The translations under genes were made by a program, and so were the position numbers. A stretch of DNA of 64,000 bases from Paenisporosarcina cavernae (GTDB taxonomy: Bacteria > Bacillota > Bacilli > Bacillales_A > Planococcaceae), in contig NZ_CP032418.1 in NCBI RefSeq assembly GCF_003595195.1, positions 260,501 through 324,500 on the forward strand, written 5' to 3'. Each line of letters opens with the position of its first letter. The stretch's first letter is position 1. This document shows positions 8,429-17,657 of the stretch, piece after piece. The notes beneath the pieces were generated by a model. That model was not told where the DNA came from. It did not search any database and saw only the letters and a list, made by a program, of their open reading frames with translations.

Positions 8429-8617
8429 ATGATTAACTATATATTGATTGCCGCTATTTTTGGATACGCAATCTTTGTCTTCTACCGTCATATTAAGAAA
8501 AGTTCCAAAGGAAAATGTGGGAGCTGTGAGTTGGAATCAAGCTGTTCAGGGACGACTTGTTCAGTTGATTGGAATAAAGTGATTGACGAAGCACGAAGTA
8601 AACAAAAAAGCAGTTAA
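8429..8617 (+). CDS. FeoB-associated Cys-rich membrane protein
   Basis: This small protein of about 62 residues has one N-terminal membrane helix (INYILIAAIFGYAIFVFY), a basic patch (RHIKKSSKGK) and then a cysteine cluster, CGSCELESSC-TTC. This matches the FeoB_associated family that often follows feoB in Firmicutes and may aid iron handling or membrane assembly. An ATG at 8423 is in frame, but the one at 8429 is better spaced from AGGA. The terminator overlaps its last codons, so it ends the feo operon. Confidence 0.85.
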   Translation: MINYILIAAIFGYAIFVFYRHIKKSSKGKCGSCELESSCSGTTCSVDWNKVIDEARSKQKSS

Positions 8618-8645
8618 GGAAAAATTCCTTAACTGCTTTTTATTA
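8607..8645 (+). terminator. feo operon terminator
   Basis: AAAAGCAGTTAAGGAA (8607-8622) is a perfect inverted repeat of TTCCTTAACTGCTTTT (8625-8640). The tail is T-rich and the hairpin includes the stop codon of the last gene. Confidence 0.9.
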
Positions 8646-8668
8646 CAGAAAATGTGTCTCTATTAAAA

Positions 8669-8797
8669 TGCAAAGTCGGTGACTCCCAAAGGGCCGATGA
8701 AAACGCGACGTCCTGTCGCTCTTCGGCATGCAGGCATCCATGCCTTTAAACGCGAAGCGGCTGAAGCAGCGCCTTGGGAAAGCGTCCGACTAATGCA
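8669..8797. repeat. GC-rich intergenic repeat element, copy 1
   Basis: This stretch of about 130 bp is clearly richer in GC than its surroundings and has no reading frame. Its ends form an imperfect inverted repeat (TGCAAAGTCGG with CTCCCAA at the left; TTGGG with GTCCGACTAATGCA at the right), so it may fold into one long hairpin. Bases 8754-8784 match the reverse complement of 49845-49875 at 28 of 31 positions, which shows a dispersed family. The rest of 8650-8848 holds nothing else that I recognise. Confidence 0.65.
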
Positions 8798-8848
8798 AAA
8801 GCGCCTATCACGATTGAGTTATAGGAACGAGCGATAGATCGGTTTTTA

Positions 8849-9820
8849 TTATACCGATAGCGTTTTTTGATGTGCGTCTAATGCGGCAAGTTTTTCTTGT
8901 ACTTGTTCTTCTGTTAAACCGTGTTCTTTTACATAGCGATTGCGCTCATGAGTACGACAAGCGTCAGAACAACTACGCATATATAAATGTTCGTTCTCTT
9001 CAGAACACAAAATTTTGTCATTACATGCAGGATTAGCACAATTTACATAGCGCTCACAAGGTGTGCCGTCGAAATGATCTTTTCCTACAACGACGTGCTC
9101 GACGCGATTCACAGGTACACTGATTCGTTCGTCAAAGACGTACATTTTTCCGTCCCATAATTGACCTTGCACTTCAGGGTCCGTACCGTACGTATGAATT
9201 CCACCGTGCAATTGACCTACGTCCTCAAATCCTTCACGAACTAACCATCCAGAGAATTTTTCGCAACGAATACCACCAGTGCAGTAAGTTAAGACTTTTT
9301 TACCTTCGAACATGTCTTTGTTTTCTTTGATCCATTCCGGTAATTCACGGAAATTGCGAATTTCTGGACGAATAGATCCGCGGAAATGTCCAAGGTCATA
9401 CTCATAGTCATTACGAGCATCTAAGACGATGGTATCTTCGTTTTGCATTTGTTCGAAAAATTCTTTTGGAGACAAATATTTTCCTGTTAACTCATTCGGA
9501 TTAATATCGTCTTCTAATCCTAAGTGCACCACTTCTTTTTTCGCACGGCAATGCATTTTCTTGAAGGCATGACCATCTGCAGGATCCATTTTCCACATAA
9601 TATCGTGGAACCTAGGATCTGCTTTCATCATATCCATATACGCTTCGGTTTGTTCAATCGTACCGGAAACTGTTCCGTTGATTCCTTCACTCGATACTAA
9701 GATTCGACCAAGTAACCCTAATTCTTTACACGTAGCTAAATGCTCAGCAGCAAACGTTTGAGGGTCCTCGATAGGAACATATTTATAATATAACAAGACT
9801 CGATAAGCATTGTTTTCCAT
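8849..9820 (-). CDS. trhO: tRNA uridine(34) hydroxylase TrhO (rhodanese-like, YbfQ/YceA family)
   Basis: This 323-residue cytosolic protein has an N-terminal acylphosphatase-like domain ([12 protein letters not shown]...[16 protein letters not shown]), a rhodanese domain (about residues 120-215) with the active-site loop [10 protein letters not shown] (Cys180, Cys186), and a C-terminal cysteine-rich zinc-type tail ([13 protein letters not shown]...C...CSDAC). The family makes 5-hydroxyuridine at the tRNA wobble position in an oxygen-dependent reaction. Length is normal. The start is the ATG at 9818-9820, although the ribosome binding site is weak. It is monocistronic. Confidence 0.92.
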   Translation of the reverse strand: MENNAYRVLLYYKYVPIEDPQTFAAEHLATCKELGLLGRILVSSEGINGTVSGTIEQTEAYMDMMKADPRFHDIMWKMDPADGHAFKKMHCRAKKEVVHLGLEDDINPNELTGKYLSPKEFFEQMQNEDTIVLDARNDYEYDLGHFRGSIRPEIRNFRELPEWIKENKDMFEGKKVLTYCTGGIRCEKFSGWLVREGFEDVGQLHGGIHTYGTDPEVQGQLWDGKMYVFDERISVPVNRVEHVVVGKDHFDGTPCERYVNCANPACNDKILCSEENEHLYMRSCSDACRTHERNRYVKEHGLTEEQVQEKLAALDAHQKTLSV

Positions 9821-9902
9821 GTTTGTTTAACCACCTTAACAACATTCTAATTCAATCACTTAATATAGCACATTTTCTGTTACAGATAAAGTGACAGAAT
9901 TG

Positions 9903-10886
9903 TTAATGTGTGAAGAGGTCGGTGGAATGTTTCACATGTTTTTTTGTCGCAGGGTCAATGAAGTGCTTTGCAGCATTAACGGCAATTGGAGCTTCACCGA
10001 AACCACAGGCAATGAGTTTTACTTTCCCTGGATATGTATTGCTGTCACCAACAGCATATACTCCTGGTAAACTCGTCTCCATTTGGCTATTTACAACTAT
10101 TGCATGACGTTCCATTTCCATTCCCCAGTTGGCCATTTCTCCAATAGAAGAACGAAATCCGTAATTTACAATAATATGGTCCGTTGGGATGAGTTGAAGA
10201 TCTCCATCTTTTCCTCGAACAGCCACGTGACGAATGACACCATCTTTTTCTTTGAAAGAATCAAAAACATAAGGTGTTAGCTTCTTCACGGAAGATTGTT
10301 CTAACTGTTTCAAGGAGTGTTCGTGTGCGCGAAATTCATCCCGACGATGTACAAGAGTCACTTGTTTAGCAATGGGTTCTAACATTAATGCCCAATCGAC
10401 CGCGGAATCCCCTCCCCCGAACAACACGACATTTTTTCCGGCGAAGGAATGCATATCATCTACAAAATAATGTAGTTGTGAACCTTCCCATTTTAGGGTG
10501 TCATCCTTCTCTAAACGTTTCGGTTCAAACGCGCCGTTTCCTGTTGTGAAAATAACCGTTTTCGCAAGGTGAATCGATTTAGAAGTCGTTACTTTCCACG
10601 TGCCATCTTCCTCTTGAGTTAAATCCTTTACCGATTCATTTAAACAAATGGTCGGTGAGAAAATGGCAAGCTGTTCCATTAAATTATCTACTAAATCCTT
10701 TGCGCGAACTTTTGGAAAGCCTGCGACATCATAAATGTATTTTTCAGGGTAAAGTGCGGTTAACTGACCACCGACATTCGGTAGACTCTCGATGATGGTC
10801 ACATCCAAATCCCTCATCCCTGCATAAAACGCGGTAAATAATCCTGCTGGACCTGCTCCTACAATCACACAATCAACTGTTTTCAT
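9903..10886 (-). CDS. Ferredoxin--NADP reductase, thioredoxin-reductase-like type (YumC/YcgT family)
   Basis: This is a 327-residue homodimeric flavoenzyme that passes electrons from NADPH to ferredoxin or flavodoxin. The FAD motif is VIVGAGPAGLFTAFYAG at the N terminus, followed by ESLPNVGGQL; the NADPH motif is VVLFGGGDSAVDWAL near residue 155, followed by LVHRRDEFRAHE; the last FAD motif is VYAVGDSNTYPGKVKLI. There is no CxxC, so it is not a thioredoxin reductase. Bacilli usually carry an essential YumC and a YcgT paralogue; which one this is cannot be decided here. A clear AGAGAGGAG site precedes the start. Confidence 0.93.
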   Translation of the reverse strand: MKTVDCVIVGAGPAGLFTAFYAGMRDLDVTIIESLPNVGGQLTALYPEKYIYDVAGFPKVRAKDLVDNLMEQLAIFSPTICLNESVKDLTQEEDGTWKVTTSKSIHLAKTVIFTTGNGAFEPKRLEKDDTLKWEGSQLHYFVDDMHSFAGKNVVLFGGGDSAVDWALMLEPIAKQVTLVHRRDEFRAHEHSLKQLEQSSVKKLTPYVFDSFKEKDGVIRHVAVRGKDGDLQLIPTDHIIVNYGFRSSIGEMANWGMEMERHAIVVNSQMETSLPGVYAVGDSNTYPGKVKLIACGFGEAPIAVNAAKHFIDPATKKHVKHSTDLFTH

Positions 10887-10948
10887 TATGTACTCCTCTC
10901 TCCATCCATTCCTACATTAAGTCTACCACCGAAGAAAGAAGAATAAGC

Positions 10949-11089
10949 GTGTTGACACTTAATTCAGTCGAAAGAAGGAGGAGATACTGTTTTTTTGCTA
11001 TTGGCGAAACGTCTATTGATCTTCCTGCACACATGCTTCATTTGCAGGAGACAGAGAGGTACTTGCCGAATGGTGTAGAAGAGGAGTGA
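10949..11089 (+). other. Possible small ORF or gene remnant ahead of the FAD dehydrogenase
   Basis: A frame of about 46 codons starts at GTG 10949 and ends TGA at 11087-11089, running straight into the next gene in a GTGA-type overlap. Its second half (FFAIGETSIDLPAHMLHLQE, then TERYLPNGVEEE) reads like real protein, whereas its first half (ERRRRY) is translated from a ribosome-binding-site-like AGAAGGAGGAG. So it may be the C-terminal relic of a lost gene. I do not recognise the family. Confidence 0.25.
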
Positions 11090-11094
11090 GAAGA

Positions 11095-12744
11095 GTGGAT
11101 AAACACGCGATAATTATTGGGGCTGGATTAGCGGGATTAGTAGCTGCGAGAGAATTAGTAAACAAAGGTGTACACGTCACATTAGTAGATCAAGAGAATG
11201 AACAAAACCTAGGTGGACAAGCATGGTGGTCATTTGGAGGGTTGTTTTTAGTCGATTCCCCGGAGCAAAGACGGTTAGGAATACGAGATTCTTTTGAATT
11301 AGCAAGACAGGACTGGTTTGCGTCTGCAGGATTCGATCGAGCTGAAGATGAGTGGGGAAAGAAATGGGCAGAAGCATACGTGAAGTTTGCAACAGAGGAA
11401 AAACGAGAGTGGTTACGATCCCTTGGGATTTCTTTTTTCCCAGTTGTGGGATGGGCTGAGCGTGGTGGCTACACGGCAGAAGGTCACGGCAACTCTGTTC
11501 CGAGATTTCATATCGTTTGGGGAACTGGACCAGCAATTTTGGAGCCTTTTATACGTAGAATGAAGGAAGCGGAGGAGGAAGGTTTACTAACCTACCTACC
11601 TAGACATCAAGTAAATGAACTAATTGTGCAAAATTCTGAGGTCGTTGGAATAAAAGGGGCAATTTTAGAGCCAAGCGAAACAAAAAGAGGGGAAGAAAGC
11701 TCTCGAAAAGTGGTGGATACGTTCACACTATATGCAGATGCTGTCCTCGTATCTAGTGGAGGAATTGGGGCGAATTTTGAATTAATACGGAAAAACTGGC
11801 CAACACGAATGGGAACACCGCCAGAAAATATGATTGCAGGTGTGCCCAAATACGTTGATGGTAGAATGCTCGAAATTAGCGAAACGGCAGGGGCAAATTT
11901 AGTGAACCGCGATCGGATGTGGCACTACACAGAAGGTATTAAAAACTGGGATTCAGTTTGGCCACATCATGGCATTCGAATCTTACCGGGACCATCTTCT
12001 ATGTGGTTGGATGCGACAGGAAAACGACTTTCCTCACCCAATTTTCCAGGATTTGATACGTTAGGCACATTAGAAGCATTGCGAAAAACAGGCTACGACT
12101 ATTCGTGGTTTATTCTTACTCAAAAGATGGTAGAAAAGGAATTCGCTTTATCTGGATCAGAACAGAATCCAGACTTGACGGGAAAAAGTGTAAAGCTTGT
12201 TCTGAAACGTATTTTGCCAGGACCAACTGCACCTGTTCAAGCGTTTTTAGACAAAGGAGAAGACTTTGTCGTGGCAGATACGATCGAGGAACTTGTGGAA
12301 GGCATGAATAGACTTGCGGTAGATGCCAAATTAGACACGGCAGAAATAGTCCGTCAAGTGGAAGCAAGAGATCGCGAAATGGACAACAAATTTACAAAAG
12401 ATCTTCAAATCACGGCACTTCGCGGAGCGCGAAATTATATCGGAGATAAGCTTATTCGTGTGGCAAAGCCGCATAAGTTGCTCGATCCATCAAGTGGGCC
12501 ACTAATCGCTGTTCGGTTGCATATTGTCAGTCGGAAAACACTCGGTGGATTACAAACGGATTTAACTGGACGCGTGTTGGATGTGAATGGAAAAGTGCTT
12601 GAAGGATTGTATGCAGCTGGAGAAGTAAGTGGTTTTGGAGGAGGTGGTGTACATGGATATCGAGCGCTAGAGGGAACGTTTCTTGGAGGATGTTTGTTTT
12701 CTGGAAGACAAGCTGGTCGAGGGATTGCAGAAGAGTTGACTTAG
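11095..12744 (+). CDS. FAD-binding dehydrogenase (fumarate reductase/ketosteroid dehydrogenase fold)
   Basis: This is a soluble flavoprotein of about 549 residues. The N terminus has IIIGAGLAGLVAARELVNKG and then VTLVDQE; the capping domain spans the middle; the C-terminal FAD motif is GLYAAGEVSGFGGGGVHGYRALEGTFLGGC. This fits the FAD_binding_2 group that includes 3-ketosteroid delta-1-dehydrogenases and flavocytochrome fumarate reductases. Members annotated simply as FAD-binding dehydrogenase have unknown substrates. I prefer the GTG at 11095, eight bases behind GAGGAG, over the GTG at 11086. No steroid or fumarate genes lie next to it, so a specific reaction cannot be claimed. Confidence 0.8.
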   Translation: MDKHAIIIGAGLAGLVAARELVNKGVHVTLVDQENEQNLGGQAWWSFGGLFLVDSPEQRRLGIRDSFELARQDWFASAGFDRAEDEWGKKWAEAYVKFATEEKREWLRSLGISFFPVVGWAERGGYTAEGHGNSVPRFHIVWGTGPAILEPFIRRMKEAEEEGLLTYLPRHQVNELIVQNSEVVGIKGAILEPSETKRGEESSRKVVDTFTLYADAVLVSSGGIGANFELIRKNWPTRMGTPPENMIAGVPKYVDGRMLEISETAGANLVNRDRMWHYTEGIKNWDSVWPHHGIRILPGPSSMWLDATGKRLSSPNFPGFDTLGTLEALRKTGYDYSWFILTQKMVEKEFALSGSEQNPDLTGKSVKLVLKRILPGPTAPVQAFLDKGEDFVVADTIEELVEGMNRLAVDAKLDTAEIVRQVEARDREMDNKFTKDLQITALRGARNYIGDKLIRVAKPHKLLDPSSGPLIAVRLHIVSRKTLGGLQTDLTGRVLDVNGKVLEGLYAAGEVSGFGGGGVHGYRALEGTFLGGCLFSGRQAGRGIAEELT

Positions 12745-12802
12745 AAAGAAAAACGTACTGGGCAATCGGAAGATGATAAATAGCGGTTAACCGTAAATAG
12801 AT

Positions 12803-12845
12803 AGCCACCTCGGTTTCACATTTAACCGGAGGTGGCTGCTTTTTA
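12803..12845 (+). terminator. Terminator after the FAD dehydrogenase gene
   Basis: AGCCACCTCGGTT (12803-12815) pairs with AACCGGAGGTGGCT (12824-12837), followed by GCTTTTTA. It also lies at the 3' side of the convergent pepF gene. Confidence 0.85.
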
Positions 12846-12859
12846 TTGCTATAATTTGC

Positions 12860-14671
12860 TTACTTTCCTTCGATTTCCTTCGTTAAAGTTTCTAACTCAT
12901 CGATTAATGAACCAATGTAGGAAATGGTATTGCGTAATGGCTGTTCGGTTGTAATGTCTACTCCAGCCATCTGAGCAAGTTCTGCAGGAGTTTTCGTTCC
13001 TCCTGCTTTTAATACGTCAATCCAGCGGTCGACGGCAGGTTGCCCTTCCGAGAGGATTTTTTGCGAAACTTCCGTTGCAATGGTAAGTCCTGCACTATAG
13101 GTGTATGGATATAATCCCATGTAATAATGAGGTTGACGCATCCATGTGTATTCTGCACCATCATTTATCTCCACGTCGTCTCCCCAGAATTCTTGTAGTA
13201 CTTCACGTGTCCATTCGTTTAGCAAGCCTGCGTGGACATTGCCGCCATTGTCGACATGATCGTACACTTTTCGTTGGTACGCGGCTTCTAGTAAGTGGGT
13301 GACAAAGTTATGGTAATAAGTTCTCGCAACAATCGATGAAATAACCCAACGTTTGAAGCGAGGATCATCTGAGTTTTTCATTAAGTGATTCGCCGTTAGC
13401 ATTTCATTCATCGTAGAAGGAGCTTCAATGAAGTAGAGAGATGGACGAGAGTTAAAAACAGATTGTTCTTGTTGCGCCAAGTAGAAATGCCCCGCATGTC
13501 CTAGCTCGTGTGCAAGAACGAATACTTCGTTCATCCGGCTTGACCAGCTTATAAGAATATATGGATGCACGCCATATGGACTTGAACAAAATGCCCCAGT
13601 CGATTTCCCTTTGTTGGCAGCGAAATCAATCCAACGTTCGTCGTAAGATTTTCGAACCATTTCGATGTAATCTTCTCCCATAATCCCAAGAGCGTCATAC
13701 ATATACTTTTTCGATTCTTCAATCGAAATTTTCGGTTCATACGATGGATCGACTGAAATTTTCAAATCGGCAAATGTCATCTTGTCGATTCCATGAATAC
13801 GACCGAGTAATTTCGCATATTTTCTCATATGAGGCGCTAATTCTTTCATAATTAAGTCGATTTGTCGGTGGTAAAGAGAAGCGTCCACTTCTTGAGAGAA
13901 AAGTAAGGAATCGAATATCGTATTATATCCACGTAAGTCCGATAGCGTCTTTTCCGTTTGCAGATGCATGTCGTATGTTTTTGCAGTCGTGTGTTGATAG
14001 TTCGCTAGCTCTTTCGAGAATGCATCGAATGCGTTGCGGCGAAGTTCCGTGTCGTTTTCTACTTCATAATCATTCTCGAATTTTACGTAACTCATTGGAT
14101 GCATTGAGCCGTTTGCTTCAAAATCCGGGAACGATAAATCGACCATTTTTGTTGTATTGTAAAGTTCATATGGTCCATCGAATGTAGACGATAACGATGC
14201 AAGCGTTTTTTCCACTTCAGGAGCTAGTTGGTGCGGCTTTTTCTTGATGAGCTTGTCTAAGTATTGAGCGAATTCGGGTGCCAAATGTGCAGCATCCATT
14301 AAAATCTTCTCATTTAAGTTCAGCAACTCACTATCTAAAAATGCTAACTTGCTTCCAAGCCCAGCATAGAAACTTCCGAATTTGGACGCTCGCATTTGAG
14401 CTTCGGTATTCGTTTGGTCGACACTTAATGCCAAATTTCCGTACGTACTCACAGGTATTAACGTCAAATAGATTTCCTCATATGCTTTTAGAGCAGTAAC
14501 AGCGTCTTCTGATGTATGAATTGATCCTTTCCATTGTTGTACAAAAGCATCTGTTGCTTTTGTTAATGAAACAAGACCTTCTTCGTATGCTGCTTCATTT
14601 GGTACAAGATCTTCCAATTTCCACGTTTCTTCAATTGAAACAGATTCTCTGTTCGGTAATCCAGCACTCAT
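12860..14671 (-). CDS. pepF: Oligoendopeptidase F
   Basis: This is a 603-residue cytosolic zinc metallopeptidase of family M3B, which cleaves peptides of roughly 7-17 residues. The zinc motif HELGH lies at residues 388-392 in VFVLAHELGHAGHFYL, with the downstream glutamate in FIEAPSTMNEMLT. The N-terminal part is a long helical region typical of the family, and the C terminus carries YTYSAGLTIA and the closing GVDITTEQPL helix. Length and start (ATG after GGAGGGG) are normal. It probably has its own promoter in 14672-14870. Roles range from peptide recycling to sporulation effects in B. subtilis (yjbG), which is known from the family and not shown here. Confidence 0.95.
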   Translation of the reverse strand: MSAGLPNRESVSIEETWKLEDLVPNEAAYEEGLVSLTKATDAFVQQWKGSIHTSEDAVTALKAYEEIYLTLIPVSTYGNLALSVDQTNTEAQMRASKFGSFYAGLGSKLAFLDSELLNLNEKILMDAAHLAPEFAQYLDKLIKKKPHQLAPEVEKTLASLSSTFDGPYELYNTTKMVDLSFPDFEANGSMHPMSYVKFENDYEVENDTELRRNAFDAFSKELANYQHTTAKTYDMHLQTEKTLSDLRGYNTIFDSLLFSQEVDASLYHRQIDLIMKELAPHMRKYAKLLGRIHGIDKMTFADLKISVDPSYEPKISIEESKKYMYDALGIMGEDYIEMVRKSYDERWIDFAANKGKSTGAFCSSPYGVHPYILISWSSRMNEVFVLAHELGHAGHFYLAQQEQSVFNSRPSLYFIEAPSTMNEMLTANHLMKNSDDPRFKRWVISSIVARTYYHNFVTHLLEAAYQRKVYDHVDNGGNVHAGLLNEWTREVLQEFWGDDVEINDGAEYTWMRQPHYYMGLYPYTYSAGLTIATEVSQKILSEGQPAVDRWIDVLKAGGTKTPAELAQMAGVDITTEQPLRNTISYIGSLIDELETLTKEIEGK

Positions 14672-14873
14672 TCAAACCCCTCCATTTTCTTGCAAACTAC
14701 GTTTATTGTAACGGAAACCGAAAGAAATTACACCATTCATAATAGAATGTGTTTTCAGAGAGTTTGGAAGTTTCAAAGTTTCTATTATAGGAAATTAGAA
14801 ATGTAAGCAACGTGATCCAAAGTACTAGTTGATACGTTAGCTTGATGAAACACAAATAGAGAGGATGAGAGAA

Positions 14874-15206
14874 ATGGCAAGAAAGTTTGTGCAAGTATTA
14901 GGTATTATATTTATCATTTTAGGAGTAGTAGGATTTTTCCTACCAATGGAGGACATCTTCCATTTAACAACGATGCATAATATTGTGCATTTAGTTTCAG
15001 GTATTATTGCACTAATCATGGCACGTAGTGAATCAGGCGCAATTTTGTTCGCCAAGGTATTTGGAGTAATCTACTTATTAGTGGCAATCATCGGATTGTT
15101 TACACACGAGTTTATCGGAATTGTCTTCTTATTTGCAGACAATGTGCTTCACTTTATTATCGCTTTTGCTTCACTTTATGTTGGATTTGCTAGCAAGAAA
15201 GTGTAA
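14874..15206 (+). CDS. DUF4383 membrane protein
   Basis: This 110-residue protein has four membrane helices separated by short loops: VQVLGIIFIILGVVGFFL, IVHLVSGIIALIMA, FGVIYLLVAIIGLF and a C-terminal VLHFIIAFASLYVGF. The pattern, with conserved His residues at helix starts (HNIVHL, NVLHF), fits DUF4383, a family of unknown function. I start it at the second ATG (14874), nine bases behind GAGG; the ATG at 14865 touches that site. It is a single gene with its own terminator. Confidence 0.75.
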   Translation: MARKFVQVLGIIFIILGVVGFFLPMEDIFHLTTMHNIVHLVSGIIALIMARSESGAILFAKVFGVIYLLVAIIGLFTHEFIGIVFLFADNVLHFIIAFASLYVGFASKKV

Positions 15207-15221
15207 CAAGGTTTCTAAAAT

Positions 15222-15247
15222 CGCTCCAAATACGGAGCGGTTTTTTT
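15222..15247 (+). terminator. Terminator after the DUF4383 gene
   Basis: CGCTCC (15222-15227) pairs with GGAGCG (15234-15239), and a run of seven T residues follows. Confidence 0.85.
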
Positions 15248-15358
15248 GTGGAAGAAGGATCGATTCGATAAGACTAATTCTTCTTGCTCAATCTCCTATA
15301 AAATGGATTACTTCATTTTAAAACGGGAATGATAGGGACATGAGAGGAGAGGATGTAG

Positions 15359-16282
15359 ATGTATAGTCTTCATCGAAATACGGACGATGTCTTAGCAATT
15401 AAAACAGTGAATACGATGGAAGCAATTTCAGGGAAACATCCGAAGGCAAAGAGAGCGCATGCAAAAGGGATTCGTGGGAAAGCAACGTTTACGCCATCAC
15501 CTGACGCATCGAAGTGGAGTCGGTCAACCTTCTTTAAACCGGGATCGTATGAGGCAGAGATTCGATTCTCCACTAGTTCACCGAATCCGCAGGCATCTGA
15601 TTTGTTTGCAGGTATTAAAGGGCTAGCGGTTAAATTGGGGCAAGACCAGAAAGAATCGCATACACTTGTGTGTGCGAATGCACCTGTATTCGTGACTTCC
15701 TCTGCAGAAACGTTTTCGAAAATGATGGATTCGGTCGAAAAATTAAAAGAAGGCAAATTTACGTTAAGTGGAATAGGGAAATTAGCGAAAGAATTTCCGG
15801 AAGCGAAAAATGCTTTGCAAGCAGTCAAAGGATTAAAGCCATCAACGCTCTACGAAGCGACAACATACTATTCGATCCATGTGTTTTACTTGCTCAATGA
15901 AGAAGGAAAACGAATTCCTGTAAAATTTGAATGGAATCCTACATCCGAGCTTGTGGAAACAGAAGCGAAGGAAGAAGAGATGGGGGAAGATGTTTTATTC
16001 CAAAAATTAGAGCAGTCCGTCCAACATGGTAAGGTTTCTTTTGAGCTTGTAGCGGTCATTGGCACAGAAGAAGATTCAACGATTGATCCTACTGTGCTGT
16101 GGCCAGAGACGCGTGAACGAGTGGTACTAGGTTCCCTCAAAGTAACCTCATTAGAGGAAGATGACCAATTATTGTTTGATCCCAATGACTTGCCGAGCGG
16201 TGTCGAAGCTTCTAAAGATGAGATATTAGAATTTCGAACAAAAGTATATCGTCACTCGATGGAAAAAAGAACAGCGGAGTAA
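15359..16282 (+). CDS. Small catalase-family heme protein
   Basis: This 307-residue protein shows the core of the catalase fold but lacks the long C-terminal domains, as in 'mini-catalase' or SrpA-like proteins. Recognisable parts are the distal histidine region AHAKGIRGKATFTPSPDAS, the RFSTSSPNPQASDLFAGIKGLAVKLG strand pair, TYYSIHVFYLLNEEGKRIPVKFEW, and the conserved DPTVLWPETRERVVLG. The heme-proximal tyrosine is probably in KVYRHSMEKR at the C terminus. These proteins are usually weak catalases or peroxidases. It is a single gene. Confidence 0.78.
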   Translation: MYSLHRNTDDVLAIKTVNTMEAISGKHPKAKRAHAKGIRGKATFTPSPDASKWSRSTFFKPGSYEAEIRFSTSSPNPQASDLFAGIKGLAVKLGQDQKESHTLVCANAPVFVTSSAETFSKMMDSVEKLKEGKFTLSGIGKLAKEFPEAKNALQAVKGLKPSTLYEATTYYSIHVFYLLNEEGKRIPVKFEWNPTSELVETEAKEEEMGEDVLFQKLEQSVQHGKVSFELVAVIGTEEDSTIDPTVLWPETRERVVLGSLKVTSLEEDDQLLFDPNDLPSGVEASKDEILEFRTKVYRHSMEKRTAE

Positions 16283-16364
16283 TGTGTATTTACTACCTTC
16301 GTGGTAGGTGATATAGTAAAATATATGCAAGATTCTGAAAATTTTTAAATGGGGAGGTGTGTGC

Positions 16365-17621
16365 ATGCCAGAAAGAAGAATAGGTCAATTAGGCCAAGAT
16401 AGCAAAATCATATTAGATGCGGTAAAAGAAGGAATTTACGGAATGGATTTTTCTGGAAAGATAATTTTTTGCAATGTCGCCGCTGCGGAAATGCTCGGTT
16501 ATTCCCAAGAAGAACTAATTGGCCAGCATGCACATGACCTCATTCATCATTCAAAAAAAGACGGTTCCGTTTATCCAATCGATGAGTGCAGTACGACGAA
16601 AACGTTGGAAGATGGTATGGCACGAACGATTGAAGATGAGGTTTTTTGGAATAAAGCGGGAGAACCTGTTTCAGTAGAATATTCCGTATCTCCCATATTA
16701 GTAGATGGCAAAATTATCGGAGCGGTAACGGCTTGTCGTGACATTACAGAACGGTTAAAGTCAGAGGATTTTATTCACGGACAAAAAAGGCTGTTAGAAA
16801 TGATTGCGCATGGAGATGCTACAGAAACGGTCTTGCTCGAGATGCTTCGTTTGTTAGTAGCGCATACAAATGCGATTCAAGCGAAATTACAGATCGGAGA
16901 TGAAACGTTTCAGTTGTCATCTGAAACAGCTGAACCACTAGTGGAAACGTCGATCTTACATGTACCCATTAAGGAAGCAGCCGAAGAAGATTCTGGTATG
17001 TTGTATATCGAGTTCTCCGAACAAGCAGGACCAAGTATTTTAGATGCAGAAATTGCAGAGACATATGTGAAGCTAGTCATTCTAGCAATTGAGCGCAAAA
17101 AGTACGAAATTGCAGTTGCTCAACTCGCATTCGAAGATGATTTGACGGGTTTAGCAAATCGACGTCAATTTGAGGAGAAGCTTCAGTTAGCGTTATCAAA
17201 AGCAAAAAAATCTGGCAAAGAGATTGGTTTATTGTTTATGGATGTTGATGCCTTCAAATCAATCAATGATACATATGGACATCATATCGGCGATGCAGTT
17301 TTACAACAATTAGCTTCACGTATTCAAGCGTGTGTAAATGAACCGAATTTGTTTGCACGTTTTGGTGGAGATGAATTTATGCTGTTAATTCAGCATGCAA
17401 ATGTGCAACAAGCAATCGATGAGTTTAAAACGAGCCTTTACCAAGTGCTAAAACACTCTTTTCAGTTGGAAGATCTACAACTCGATTTATCCTTGAGTAT
17501 TGGATATTCCATCTATCCGCGAGACGGGGAGGATATCTTTACGTTGATGAAACGCGCGGACAAGCAAATGTACAATATGAAACGGTTGCACAAAAAATCG
17601 CAAATTGGGTACGAAATATAA
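16365..17621 (+). CDS. PAS-GGDEF diguanylate cyclase
   Basis: This is a soluble protein of 418 residues. A PAS domain (about residues 15-130, with GKIIFCNVAAAEMLGYSQEEL and the PAC-like ITACRDITERLK end) is followed by a short GAF-like or linker region and a GGDEF domain (about 255-415). The catalytic motif is intact, GGDEF at 334-338, and the metal/GTP residues FMDVDAFKSIND...YGHHIGD are present, so it should make cyclic-di-GMP. The RxxD inhibitory site five residues upstream is absent. No EAL domain is fused. It starts at ATG 16365, seven bases behind GGGGAGG. The product is the ligand expected by the riboswitch at 50.8 kb. Confidence 0.9.
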   Translation: MPERRIGQLGQDSKIILDAVKEGIYGMDFSGKIIFCNVAAAEMLGYSQEELIGQHAHDLIHHSKKDGSVYPIDECSTTKTLEDGMARTIEDEVFWNKAGEPVSVEYSVSPILVDGKIIGAVTACRDITERLKSEDFIHGQKRLLEMIAHGDATETVLLEMLRLLVAHTNAIQAKLQIGDETFQLSSETAEPLVETSILHVPIKEAAEEDSGMLYIEFSEQAGPSILDAEIAETYVKLVILAIERKKYEIAVAQLAFEDDLTGLANRRQFEEKLQLALSKAKKSGKEIGLLFMDVDAFKSINDTYGHHIGDAVLQQLASRIQACVNEPNLFARFGGDEFMLLIQHANVQQAIDEFKTSLYQVLKHSFQLEDLQLDLSLSIGYSIYPRDGEDIFTLMKRADKQMYNMKRLHKKSQIGYEI

Positions 17622-17657
17622 AAATGGAGCATCCTATAAAAGGAGCTCCATTTTTTT
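17621..17657. terminator. Shared terminator between the cyclase and chemoreceptor genes
   Basis: TGGAGC (17625-17630) and GCTCCA (17645-17650) pair, extended inward by TCCT with AGGA. The T tract at 17651-17657 serves the plus strand and the A run at 17619-17624 serves the minus strand. Confidence 0.85.
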
